Below are positions 24,560 through 34,860 of a stretch of 64,000 nucleotides of DNA, one piece after another. The first letter of the stretch is position 1. Each line of letters opens with the position of its first letter. The DNA lies in assembly GCF_003576645.1 (NCBI RefSeq), contig NC_044919.1:36258006-36322005 (forward strand). Direction: 5' to 3'. The notes below the pieces were generated by a model. It worked only from the letters and a program-made list of their open reading frames with translations, was not told the origin of the DNA and searched no databases. The stretch comes from Ipomoea triloba. Lineage: Eukaryota > Streptophyta > Magnoliopsida > Solanales > Convolvulaceae. The position numbers and the translations under genes are program-made.

Positions 24560-24990
24560 AAAGAACAGGGAAATTTTTACAATATACATTTCTTCCCTGA
24601 TATTGCCTTTGTAATTCAAAGGAATTCTCAATTCCTTTCTTTTATAGTCTCAACATGACATTAGTCATTACAAATATTCAAATTCAATAAATTTCTATGA
24701 GACTTCGGAGGGAACAACGCATTACAATTTTCAATAAATTTGTTCCTCCAGGCAATAATATATTGGCTCATTCAGAGCTTTCAATCATTTCGTACTACCC
24801 AACATTGTAGTAACAAATTCCTCATCTTTTCAATGTGCAGAAACACTTTGCACTTTTAATCATTGTATGTGTGGTCGCACTATCCACAACACATACGTTT
24901 TTCTCATTTTTCTTGATCCAATCAAGAGTGATGATGCATTTATTTGCTTCTTTGAAGCACATATCTTTCAAGGATTAGGCATCACATGAT
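24560..24990 (-). pseudogene. Decayed copia protease and pre-integrase region
   Basis: On the minus strand the segment 24861-24884 reads DSATTHTM, a variant of the copia aspartic protease active site, followed further along by LLPGGTNL and FPPKSHRNLL, which match the order of motifs between protease and integrase in copia polyproteins. Several stop codons and shifts interrupt the frame. It is a relic and cannot be translated as a whole. Other parts of the polyprotein are too eroded for me to place. Confidence 0.65.
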
Positions 24991-25549
24991 TTATCATGAT
25001 TCACATCCAATTTTCTCCATATGGTATTTAAATTGGAGATAGCATATGCCAAACAAGCATAATTATACAATCTTATCCCATGATTTTGATAAACATATCA
25101 AAATAACTTTCATTCATAAAATATGGGATAAACTTTATGGCCTATAGCATAATATTTATTATGCCAAATTTTATTTCATGCTGATTCACATGGCCATAAC
25201 ATAAGAGAGCAATTTGTGACACAAAATTAATTGTCACATAATGTTCATAGCATTTATCATAAAATATATGAAATGGTAATTTCTAAAATGTTTTTCACAT
25301 TTCAATCATGCTCTCAAAATTTAATCATCAATTGGATGTGAATATATAGATCATATACTTATCTAAAACATGTCATAATGATATTTTAAGAAATATAATC
25401 ATGCCGTTATGTGACAAGTGCACATAACAATTATTTGCACATATTATGTACCATATACAAGTATCTTATACCTCATCAGAGTATGGTCAAGATCTCCGAT
25501 ATAAACTCAATAATTATTCTCTTTGTACTCCCGTGCTTAGTTCGATCAA

Positions 25550-25986
25550 TTAATTTGTGAACTTGACCGAAAATCCATCAAAGTCTACCTTATAGCATCT
25601 TTCTTGGTCAATCAAAACCCATTTCATCTTTATTTTCTTTTGCTTCTTCATCGGAGAAGAAGAGGGTGATGAAGATTTGTGTTCTTCATGGCAATCGGAG
25701 TCTTCGGCGGTGGAGGCGGCATGAGGGGGGATCCAGCCGCACCTCGTCGCCAGCCACCACGCCGTTGTTGACCGCCGCATCATAGGTCGTCAAGAACTCG
25801 CCGGATCGGAGGAGAGTAGAACTCGTCGGAAAGAATCCAGAGTCCGACGCCGCTGCTAGTCTCGGTTGTTTCTCGTTCTGATCGGCCGGACCGGACGGCA
25901 GCGGTGATTTCTGTAAAAGGTTTCTCCTTGCAGCAACACAAATTATTGGTTGTGCTCGCCGGAGAAGACCAGATGTGAAAGAGCAC
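25550..25986 (-). other. Short GC-rich open frames behind the 5' LTR
   Basis: Two overlapping minus-strand frames of 68 and 77 codons follow the primer site. They are richer in GC than the rest of the element and lack any domain that I recognise. They could be remnants of the leader and start of gag. Weak evidence for expression. Confidence 0.3.
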
Positions 25987-26002
25987 TTTCGTGCTGATAA
26001 CG
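25986..26002 (-). promoter_or_regulatory. Primer binding site
   Basis: Directly inside the 5' LTR the minus strand reads CGTTATCAGCACGAAAG. The core TTATCAGCACGA is common at this place in plant copia elements. The cognate tRNA is not assigned here. Confidence 0.65.
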
Positions 26003-26392
26003 TGTTATGTAACTTAAGGAATTGTAAGCAACAACATACATGATTTTAATAACATAGGGAGAACACCAAGAAGAAATATTGCAGGAGAATGGAGGAAGGG
26101 AGGAACTTTCATTAAGCTCATCAAAGGATTACATGTTCTTCTCTAGGAAGAACTAAAGAATTGAAGTACATATTAGAATGAAATATATGAGCATATATAT
26201 AGGAAGTAAGCTTGACCCTTCGATACTCCAAAGGACACTTGAACCTTTATATATGTCCAAGTAAGCTTGACCCTTCGATACTCCAAAGGACAACGTTAAC
26301 CCTTCAATACTCCAAAGGACACTTGAGTCTTCATATGTCCAGAAATACAATAATTGAGATAATGGCCACACATTATTATTATATTCATAACA
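26003..26392 (-). repeat. 5' LTR of the copia element at 19.7-26.4 kb
   Basis: A 390-bp LTR with the same ends as its partner. I count two substitutions against the other LTR (aacacc versus aacaac near 26072; actaaag versus actagag near 26153) besides the 29-bp tandem unit that is missing here. Confidence 0.93.
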
Positions 26393-26397
26393 CTTAT

Positions 26398-26691
26398 AGA
26401 ATTCTTTTAGAAGCACCAAAACAAAATGTTTAACATTAATTCACATATATGAGAGTTTTTTTTTTAATTAAAATTTGAAATAAATAACTAAATGAAATTA
26501 CTTTGATCCTAGGAGAAAGTATAAGTGTACTATAAGCTTGCAGTTCGGAATATTTCTTTAATTCCTCTGCAAATAAAAAAATATGAAAATGTTTTATTCT
26601 CTTTCTACCCTTTAAATTATCAACGCCATTTCCAACCTTACAAGAACACCCTCACTCAAGTGTCAAGTCATCTCTCTCTCTCCTCTCATCA
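26398..26691. promoter_or_regulatory. Upstream region of the DUF538 gene
   Basis: Only about 300 bases separate the retrotransposon end from the start codon of the DUF538 gene. No consensus TATA box stands out; a CT-rich leader (tctctctctctcctctc, 26671-26687) precedes the ATG. The insertion may therefore have replaced or pushed away promoter sequence. Confidence 0.4.
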
Positions 26692-27289
26692 ATGGCGTTC
26701 CTTCCAAAGCAACTCTCCGTCCTCCTCTTCTCTCTCTGCCTCTTCCGCCTCTCTCCCGCACAAGATCTCGTCGGTCTATCCATTCCCTTAACCGCGCTCA
26801 CGGATGCCCACGACGTCCTCGCTCAGTACGGCCTTCCGAAGGGTCTCCTACCCGACGTCGTCGAATCCTACGATATCGCCGACGACGGCTCCTTCACCGT
26901 CGACCTCTCCACCACCTGCTACGTTCAGTTCTCCAACCTCGTCTACTACGATAAGACCATCACCGGGAAGCTCAGTTCCGGCAAGATCTACGATATAACC
27001 GGGATTCAAGTCAAAAAGGCGTTCATTTGGCTCTCCGTGACCGGAATTGACATCGTCGCTGACTCCGGCGAGCTCAATTTCCACGTAGGGTTTCTCTCCG
27101 AGACCTTGCCTGCTTCCCAATTTCAGACCATACACTCTTGCAAATCGCACCTCTCTTCGAGTTCAGGTAAAACGTCAATTCAATTCCGTCGCTCGTAGTT
27201 TCAATTTTGAAAATATTGCTGCTGATTTGGAGGAGACTCTTCATTCTTCCGCTCTAATTGCAGGTGAGAGCCGAGTTCAGATCGCTTGA
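26692..27289 (+). CDS. DUF538 family secreted protein
   Basis: Two exons, 26692-27166 and 27264-27289, joined by a short GT-AG intron, encode 166 residues. The start ATG follows a CT-rich leader and opens a signal peptide (LSVLLFSLCLFRLSPAQ). The body shows the DUF538 pattern: AHDVLAQYGLPKGLLPD near residues 39-55, SYDIADDGSFTVDL, CYVQF, YYDKTITGKL, ITGIQVKKAFIWLSV and a final HVGFLSETLPASQF. The family is plant-specific, forms a small beta-barrel-like fold and has no settled biochemical role; some members respond to stress. Exon 1 is GC-rich (many third-position C/G), unlike its AT-rich surroundings. The exon 2 assignment (ESRVQIA then stop) is inferred from splice signals; without splicing the frame ends a few residues later at 27198. 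Confidence 0.88.
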
Positions 27290-27769
27290 ACGATGAAACC
27301 GATGCTTTTTCTGCACAAGAGAAAGAACTTTGGACGTGTTGAATTTCCACAAGCAAATCTTTCGAAACGGATCGGACGACCCAGATTTGTGTGCATCTGT
27401 GTAATCCAATAATACTCCGTGTTATCAGCTTCTGTCAATGCATATAATTAAATAAACTTGTTTGCAATTAGAGTTTTTTTTTTATTTTTTTTTATTTTTA
27501 CAATACAATACTTTAATTTGAGCATGAAAAATATCGTTTTGTTAAGTGCACAATATAAACGTTATAAATTGACTATGGATAAGTCGATAGCAAGGACAAG
27601 AAGACACAATTGGGGCGTTTGAAAGAAAAATATTAAACACTAAAAATAATAGTTGAGTACACTCAATTTAATTTTTTTGGGAAATTTTAGGCTTAACAAC
27701 ATAAGATCAGTGTTGTACCCGAAATAATTATGCAATTGTAGTGTATTAAGAAAATAAGAAATCATGCCA
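27290..27769. other. 3' flank of the DUF538 gene
   Basis: Non-coding. Poly-T and T-rich runs at 27474-27498. The word cagtgttgtacccga near 27710 recurs at about 30257 on the far side of the LINE-bearing MITE, forming a diverged direct repeat. Confidence 0.4.
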
Positions 27770-27972
27770 TTTGGTTGTACTTTAATTTCGTTGTAATTGA
27801 ATTGCAATTCGTTTCTTTCCTCAATTACGTTATTTGGTTGAAGAGAATTGCAATTTCATCGAATTGCAATTCCTTCCATGGGCTAAATTGCAATTTATGG
27901 GTATAATCCATGAACTGCGATTCAGTGCTTGATGGAAATGAATAAAGGGATGAAATCACAAATATGCCTCTG

Positions 27973-28004
<32 letters not shown>

Positions 28005-28184
28005 TACTACTACTACTATTATTACTACTACATAATGACATTTTAGTCTTTATACCACTTATTTATTTCTCATTCCCAATAATTCTTTCACTACCAAACA
28101 ATATAATTTGAATTCCTACTTTTTTTTTTTTATTTAGATTGGAAGGGGGAAACCCAGTACATAAACCAAGTCTAATAGTGACTA

Positions 28185-28370
28185 TACATCTATCTCCATG
28201 ATGGATAGGCCATTCTATCATCTTCCAGTATTGGAAGACCAAAAAATTCATATGCCTCATGAGAACCCAACAACCTCTACTCTGGTCCATTCTTCGTAAC
28301 CAAAACTATTGCAAATGCGGTTAGCCTGCTCCCCTGACACCTTCGGTTCAAAGATCTTCATTCACACAGA
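28185..28370 (-). pseudogene. Scrap of LINE ORF2 endonuclease region
   Basis: On the minus strand a short segment reads VSGEQANRICNSFGYEEW and then VEVVGF and GIWIFW, the arrangement of the N-terminal endonuclease domain of plant L1 ORF2, with a stop inside. Sequence then changes to 3' tail. Almost all of ORF2, including the reverse transcriptase, has been deleted. Confidence 0.55.
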
Positions 28371-28393
28371 GGGTGGGAAGGCAGGTTTTGTAC

Positions 28394-30106
28394 TCAGGAG
28401 CCCGGGCTATCGCCCATTACCAACACCCTCTGGCCTAAGAGGCCATCATAATCCAACATCTCAACCTCCTGATCCCCGGCCTTATTACCAAATGTCCTTG
28501 CAGCGTCGGGGGAATTCTCTTTTAGTGCGAAATCAAACTCTTCCCTGTGAGAGGATTCCGGGGTTTCCTGGCTTGAATGGTGGTATACCACCGAGCTTAC
28601 GATCTGCTTTCCATAGTTATGGCCTCTTACTACTGTATGCTCAGACTCGGCCGCCGCGCGTCTGGGAGCTGTACCTCTGCCACCTCTACCTCTGGATGCA
28701 CCTCTTCCTCCCTGGTGTGTTTGATTAACAGTAGCTATAGGAAAATTAAAGTCTTGGTCCCCTGTTGCACTAGCTCTCTGATTGGTTCTGATTCTTGGCA
28801 GTGCCGGAATCCTATTCTGTAGCAAGACTGGTGATCCTTGGTTTGTTCCATGATTGCCTTCCTCTTCACCATTCAAGGTGTTTAGTACTGCATAACGAGA
28901 AGTTGAGGTAGTACCCCTTTGGGCATTGATTGCAGGTGTAGCTTGAATTGCTCCATATCTTTGGCGATCAAGGGGACCATTCCCAGTTCTCCTTGGACCT
29001 CTCCTTTCTTTTCGGGCGACTAACATCCATGCGCCAAAATTTTCTTTGTATTCACGGCGAGGTGTGTTTTCTTGGCGAAATCCCTTGATATCCACATGAT
29101 CCCACTGTTCGTTGCCCTGAGTAGCCGCATTGGGTATGTTTGTGTTTGCTGTTTCAGCCCCTTCTCCTCCACACTGCCCCTGTTTGTGACCATAGATGCC
29201 ACAGTTGAAGCATACCAGATGTATGCCTTCATATTCAATGGGCAGAACTTCATCCTCAATTGTGAACTTAGACAATAAAGGTCTGGAGAGGTCTACTTCA
29301 ACACATATTCTGGCGAACTTGCCAATAGACACCAGGCTCGTAGTCATATCTATTTTCACCGGTCGACCTATTTGTTTTCCAATTTTCATCAAGAACTTCT
29401 CTTCGAAATATTCTATTGGAAGCGCTGGAAGTCTTGCCCATATCAATAATTTCTTGACTCTGTTCTTGTAGGGATGAAAATTGGGTTCCCATTCCTGCAC
29501 TGTAAGGTAATGACCCAAAACAATCCATGGTCCTTCGAATCTCGCAAAGTCATAGTCCCTCATGGATTCAAATTTTGCCAGGAAGAAATCTTGATCTAAA
29601 GCAATCAAATCGAAATTTGCTTCAAGTTTCCACATCTTCTGGAGTCTCTTGAGGAGGTATGAGTAACTCACCTTTCTCCCAAGAACCCTAAGGATAAGGG
29701 AGCGCCTCCATGGTCTCCTCAGTCGCTGTTTTTCTTCTTTTGTTACTGGAATTCTAGGGCAATTGGGATCCACTTTGTCCTCGTCCATGATGTCTTCGTC
29801 TGAAACTTCCTCAACCTCCACTGGCTCGTTGATTTCTCTTCTACCCCAGGCCGTGTTCGGTGTTTCGACCGGTGTGCCCCACTGTGCCGACTCTGGTGAT
29901 TTCATTCTTGCAGATACCGGTGAATCTTGAACCGCTTCTCCCACTGGCGAATGCAGTTGCGTCTCCATTATTTCTCGAACCCTTTTGGTTTTTTTTGTGC
30001 TTCTCTGTGCTAATTCTTGGTCCGCCAGCGACTGAGAGGTCGTCGACGGGGAACCCGTATTGGATAACGGGTCCGTGGCTAAGTCATTTCTTGGAGCAGG
30101 ACGCAC
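28394..30106 (-). CDS. LINE ORF1 protein: DUF4283 plus CCHC zinc knuckle
   Basis: About 570 codons are open; the frame continues without ATG to the 5' end of the insertion, so it is probably 5'-truncated; the first in-frame ATG is near 29971. An N-terminal low-complexity part is followed by a DUF4283 domain (about residues 130-290; FDLIALDQDFFLAKF, WIVLGHYLTVQEWEP), then a zinc knuckle CFNCGIYGHKQGQC (spacing C-X2-C-X4-H-X4-C), and a long Gly/Arg/Asn-rich tail with RGRGGRGT. In plant L1 elements this protein binds the element RNA and helps target-primed reverse transcription. The frame ends at a stop just before the ORF2 scrap. Plus-strand frames in this region are shadows. Confidence 0.85.
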   Translation of the reverse strand: MRPAPRNDLATDPLSNTGSPSTTSQSLADQELAQRSTKKTKRVREIMETQLHSPVGEAVQDSPVSARMKSPESAQWGTPVETPNTAWGRREINEPVEVEEVSDEDIMDEDKVDPNCPRIPVTKEEKQRLRRPWRRSLILRVLGRKVSYSYLLKRLQKMWKLEANFDLIALDQDFFLAKFESMRDYDFARFEGPWIVLGHYLTVQEWEPNFHPYKNRVKKLLIWARLPALPIEYFEEKFLMKIGKQIGRPVKIDMTTSLVSIGKFARICVEVDLSRPLLSKFTIEDEVLPIEYEGIHLVCFNCGIYGHKQGQCGGEGAETANTNIPNAATQGNEQWDHVDIKGFRQENTPRREYKENFGAWMLVARKERRGPRRTGNGPLDRQRYGAIQATPAINAQRGTTSTSRYAVLNTLNGEEEGNHGTNQGSPVLLQNRIPALPRIRTNQRASATGDQDFNFPIATVNQTHQGGRGASRGRGGRGTAPRRAAAESEHTVVRGHNYGKQIVSSVVYHHSSQETPESSHREEFDFALKENSPDAARTFGNKAGDQEVEMLDYDGLLGQRVLVMGDSPGS

Positions 30107-30252
30107 TAATTCAATCCTCCCATCCAGGTTGATGGTCCATTCTTCTGAACCTAGAAATTTTCATTTTGAATTCCTACTTTATTTCAACCTTATTATTTTA
30201 TCACCGAATTACAATTCTTTTCCCTTCTAATTCATTCCTTCTAACCAAACGC

Positions 30253-31464
30253 CCTTCAGTGTTGTACCCGATAGGACGATACAATTACGTTGTATTAAGA
30301 AATTAGCGTTGTATATGATACAATTACGTAGTATATAAAGAAATGAAATTATTTCAATTGAGAATATCTTAACAAAACAATTGATATAAAGTTTGTAATG
30401 TGGCAAATTATTCTGTGGATTTGGGTCCACCTTATAAGGTGGACTCGAGTCCAAAGATACACAATTTACCTTTTAAAATTCATAATTTATGATGATCAAG
30501 TATTGTATTCACAAATTCTTAAATTTAAAGACACAATTTAAGACTAGGGTGTATCTTGCAAGGTGAACCCGTCCATACTATAACAGCTAATTTGTATGCC
30601 CATTGGGTCTCATCGGTTGAAACAAATTTAAAAATATTACCAGTATTTTTATACATCTAATATTAGTGGAAGAGATGTCACTAATGTTGATGATTTTTTG
30701 GGATGTTTATTTAGAACAATTGCTTTCTAGAATGGTTTTTGACCTGAGGATATATATTTTTATGGACATTATTTCGAATAATCTATTTTGTAAAATGATA
30801 ATTGATGGGATTTTTTTTTCTAGCTGATATTAATGGTGTGTTTTTTAAAATGTAATTGATGTTTCAAGTCTCCTGGACTTAATTGTTTACAATTTTTTCT
30901 CAAATATTGATCGGTAGGTGAGTGTAGGCATAGTGTGAACTTGGATAGAAAGATTCCTTTGTTTCATAATTTAGAATTATTATATAGTTAAAGACTTGTG
31001 GCATGTACATGGGATGGATAACGTTAGGGGACCATTATCTAGTTAGAAAATTTTTGATAGAGAATAATTGAGCGTTGGGAGGACATTTAAATCTTGTGGC
31101 TGGTTAGGTAAATATTCCCCTGAGTGAAGGCATTGATATGCCTACTTCCATTATATATCTTGGCTTAGAAAATAGTTCCCAAAAACAACACATATTAAGA
31201 TTGAATAGATGAAACATAATTATTGTATATGAATGTTACGAAATTATCACCGCATATTTTTTCTTGTTCACTGATTTTTATCTGTTTGATGTTAGTTCAT
31301 TTTATGATTTTGATATGTCCGCACGGGAGAGCAGCGCCGCACCAGAACATAGACATATATGTATATATAATCTAATAAGAGCTAATAAAATTAGGCATAT
31401 AACGAGAACTAAAAATGTTAATCAAATTATTTATTGAAATGAATGGTTTCATATTATTTTGATT
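30253..31464. other. Intergenic AT-rich spacer
   Basis: No gene or bounded element is supported. Around 30420-30570 phrases such as ggtccaccttataaggtgga form a short palindrome. It ends with the left target duplication of the next element. Confidence 0.4.
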
Positions 31465-32810
31465 GAGTTAATACCTATTTTAGTATCTCGATTATTAAGT
31501 ATTGCGCAATTTCGTCTCAAACTTTGAAAAATTACTCAATTTAGCCCTTTGACTTGAAAAATTGTACTCAATTTGATCCTATGTTATAAAAGTAATCTCA
31601 AATAACGTTAATTTGAAGGGCAGAAATGTCAATCCATGTTCTAATACCCTTTCCTCACCCCTTCCCTCGCGTAATCACCCTTCCACTGGTTTAAAGCTCC
31701 GAGACCTCTGAAAAACAGAAAAAATGAACCTTAATTTCTTCTTCTTCTTTTCCTGTTTTATTAGTTTTCAAAACTTGAAAGTCTTCTTTATATGGCATGT
31801 GTTCCAATATATTCTAAAATGAAAAAGAACTAAATATTTTCCTTTACATTTTATTCATTTGGTATGATTCTAAGGTGTTATAAATGCTTACTCCTTTTTA
31901 CCCCAATTTGGTGCTTGTAACAAGGAAGTCTAATAACAGATTTTACAGAGACCCATTTACGACTGGGAGAGAGAAACCAACCGGAGATGACAGAACCGGG
32001 TGGAGAATGCTAATATTCAGCCATCGGAACTGTATGTCAGGCAAGGGAGACTGATTTCTCAATGTCAAAAACCATTAGGAAGTCTACGTCAAACACCGAG
32101 AAAGAGAACCGGAGAAAATGAAGACCGCCGAAGAATGTAAATATTTAGCCATTGAAACTAGACAGTCAAAGATGGTTCATGACGGTCAAACACCACTGGG
32201 AAGTCTACTTCTTATGTCAAGAAAGAGCACCAGAGAAGATGAAGACTGCCGGAGAATTCAGTCACCAGAATTGGACAATCAAAGATGGATTTTACGACGT
32301 CAAACACCACCGTCAAGTCTACTACTTACGTCGTGTAGTGAAAGAGCTAGACGATGGTGTATTGATGTTGAATACTAAAGAAACCCAGTTGACTACACTA
32401 AAATTCTAGATGGTGGATAACACCGACAAATAGAGATTCCAGATGAAGGAGAGCACTATTAATCTCCAAAAAGTTCTAAAAGAAAAAACTTCAAATGGGC
32501 CAACGATCTTTGACTCAGAAAATCATTCATACAATTTCATGCAACTCATTTATGTAAGTCTATCTGCAAAAAAAAAGAAAGAAAAAAAGGAATACCGAAG
32601 GAGAAAAAAAAAAGAACAAAGATGGTGTGGCTTTCTAGGGTGTGGATTGACATTTTTGCCCTTCAAATTAATGGTATTTGGATGACTTTGTAACGGAGGA
32701 CCAAATTGAGTGAGATTTTTCAAGTCAAAGGACTAAATTGAGTTATTTTCAAAGTTCGAGACTAACTTATGCAATACTTAATAGTCGAGAGACCAAAGTG
32801 GTATTAACTC
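31465..32810. mobile_element. Non-autonomous Mutator-like element with long TIRs
   Basis: A 1346-bp element with inverted ends of more than 100 bp: gagttaatacctattttagt at the left corresponds to the complement of the right end (gagttaataccactttggtc). A perfect 10-bp target duplication tattttgatt stands at 31455-31464 and 32811-32820. The interior has three diverged tandem units of about 100 bases (recurring aagtctac, gaagac, gccggaga). Short frames (32118-32409) cross these units but have no known domain. It may carry captured host sequence, as Pack-MULEs do, but I cannot name a source. Confidence 0.85.
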
Positions 32811-32820
32811 TATTTTGATT

Positions 32821-33228
32821 TTAGTATGTTTTTTTATAAATTTTTTCTACTTTACCCTCTATTATATCATTTACTTTTCTTAAATAATACCAGCGCATTC
32901 CGTCAATATAAATATTAGTAATAGAAATATGGAATATTTCGTTAACTATTAATTATTCTTTAACTTACTTATTGATTTCCATAAGGAATGTTTTATGTTC
33001 GAACCTATCCGAATCAGAGTTGGCATAGTTGTTGAACATATATTGTGAATATATTAAAGTGTATTTAAAAAAATACAATATGAAATTTAACATGAACTTT
33101 GGTCAATTAATTATCCAAACTATTTACATAGCATTCAAAGTTGAGCATCAATTATTACATATAAAGAACTTTGAAAATCATTTTATTGAATTTTATTAAA
33201 AACAAACATAGATTAAGTTTTTTTTTTT
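32821..33228. other. Intergenic AT-rich spacer
   Basis: Nothing gene-like seen between the two Mutator-like elements. Confidence 0.45.
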
Positions 33229-33983
33229 GGGAAAATTGCACTTTTTCCCCCTATGTTATGTGCATATAGCACTATTTCCCCATGTGTTATTAAAGTAGCT
33301 ATTTTCCACCCTGAAATGTTAAATTGGCATTTTTACCCTTAAAAATAATTATTTCATTTATTTTTCTTCTCCAACAAATTAATACTTATATGTATAGATG
33401 ATCACGATTCGGTTCGAACCTAACCAAACACTGTAGCAATTATACCGAAATAGTATAGACGGTACGTTCTGGTTACGATTCAGAACCGAAAAAATAAAAT
33501 GAAATAATTGTTGAACCGTGAACTGGAACTAAACCACAGTAATATATAGTGAAAATGATCAAACACTTATTTTAATAAATCGGTACGGTTCGATTCCAAT
33601 TTCGATTTTGAACCGCCAATCAAAACTTATTTATTTATTTATTTTATTTATTATTTAAAAATAGTCTAAATTCAACAATTATTTTATTTTATTTTTTCGG
33701 TTATGAACCGTAATCGTAACCGTCCATACTATTTAAGTTCAATTGCTACAGTGTTCGATTAGGTTCGTATCGAACCGTGATCTTCCATACATATTAGTAA
33801 TACTTGGTTGGAGAATAAAAATAAATGAAATAATTATTTTTAAGGGTAAAAATGTCAATTTAACAGTACATGGGGAAAAACTACCACTTTTAAAATAACT
33901 GAGGGGGGAAAACTGTCACTTTAATAACACGGGGGGAAAGTGCTATATGCACATAACATAGGGGGAAAAAGTGTCATTTTCCC
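33229..33983. mobile_element. Mutator-like foldback element, copy 2
   Basis: A 755-bp sister of the element at 13831-14593, with the same ends (gggaaaattgcactttttcc / gtgtcattttccc) and mirrored inner words (cggttcgaacc, acactgtagcaat). It is flanked by T-runs of at least 8 bases on both sides, compatible with a poly-T target duplication. Non-coding. Confidence 0.8.
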
Positions 33984-34860
33984 TTTTTTTTAAAAAATAA
34001 TCTTCTTTTAATTATTTAGAACAAGAATCAAACAAAGTGTGTGTGTGTGAGTATGTATGTATGTATGGATCAAATGAAAACAAGTCTTTAGGAGAGAATG
34101 GTTGCACTTTCAAGTGATTTTACTTGCACTTTTTACTTGCATATTTGCACTAGTTACTTGCACATTTAACCCATATTATTTGCATCAAAATTCGAATTAT
34201 TTACGAAAATGTCACCGCGTCTTTTATTTATTTATTTACTTTTGGTCCATTAAATCTGGATACATAGACAACTACAATTGGTTCTCAGTTCTTTCTTGGA
34301 CATTAATTCTTACTTGAACGCGCTCATATATATATATATATATATATAACAAGAGCAGCGTCATCCAAAATAATTGAATTGCTTTCCACTGCAATTTCTT
34401 AGAAGCTTCCTCTTTGTTGGTGTCCACACGGAGATCATGACTCTTTGCTCTACGAAGAGCCGTAACATACAATTGCACATTCATATGTAACAACAATGAT
34501 TTATTAACTTAATAGATAATAAATAATTCGTCCCACCAATACTTTGTCCCCTTAATTAGATTAGCCTCGTGAATTGAGATTAATTTGAGTATAATTGAAC
34601 TTAAATGTACGGAGTATTTTTTATATTTAGAGTCTATCTAAGACATCTCGTGGTCTAATAAAAAAAAAAGACTAAATAATATACACAACAGATAATAAGA
34701 TTACAACTACAATTTTGGAAGAAGAACAAATACAGTTTAAACACTATTTATGATATCTAGTTGTATTAAATAACTACTAAATGCACCTCTGTTACAATAA
34801 CGGATGATTATAGGAATAGAACAGATACTACTTTGTAAATTTTAGTTTAAAAAAATTATT
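33984..34860. other. Intergenic spacer with GT and AT repeats
   Basis: Holds short (GT)n and (TATG)n tracts at 34038-34066 and an (AT)n tract at about 34326-34348. No gene. Confidence 0.45.

Larger units (their letters stand above)
19721..26392 (-). mobile_element. Ty1/copia LTR retrotransposon with young LTRs and decayed coding region
   Basis: The element is read on the minus strand. LTRs are 26003-26392 (5') and 19721-20139 (3'), starting TGTTATG and ending CATAACA. A perfect 5-bp target duplication, cttat, flanks it (19716-19720, 26393-26397). Next to the 5' LTR the minus strand reads CGTTATCAGCACGAAAG (primer site position), and next to the 3' LTR it reads GGCCAAGGGGGAG (polypurine tract). 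The LTRs differ by only two substitutions and one 29-bp tandem copy, so the insertion is recent. The interior nevertheless lacks any long frame: protease and adjacent regions are recognisable but carry several stops. The length is inflated by a 1.8-kb repeat joined at an N (21988). It is probably a non-autonomous copy moved by a relative. Confidence 0.92.
28123..30164 (-). mobile_element. 5'-truncated and internally deleted L1-type LINE
   Basis: A minus-strand insertion with poly-A tail (plus-strand poly-T just after 28119) and a perfect 16-bp target duplication tttgaattcctacttt (28107-28122 and 30165-30180). It carries an open ORF1 that runs off the 5' end, then a short scrap of ORF2 and a 3' tail. 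The reverse transcriptase is absent, so the copy cannot move by itself. The long intact ORF1 and the perfect duplication suggest a recent insertion. Confidence 0.87.
27770..30252. mobile_element. MITE with (ATT)n core, split by a LINE
   Basis: The left part (catttggttgtactttaatt, gaattgcaattcg) and right part (gaattacaattc, ccttctaaccaaacgccc) resemble the ends of the element at 7911-8400, and both have a trinucleotide array inside (here ATT/ACT, 27977-28030). The LINE at 28123-30164 sits in its right half. Confidence 0.55.

Noticed and set aside
28309..30132. Plus-strand open frames over the LINE (for example 28309-28728, 28577-28822, 29860-30132)
   Set aside because: They are antisense shadows of the long minus-strand ORF1, which has a zinc knuckle and DUF4283 motifs.
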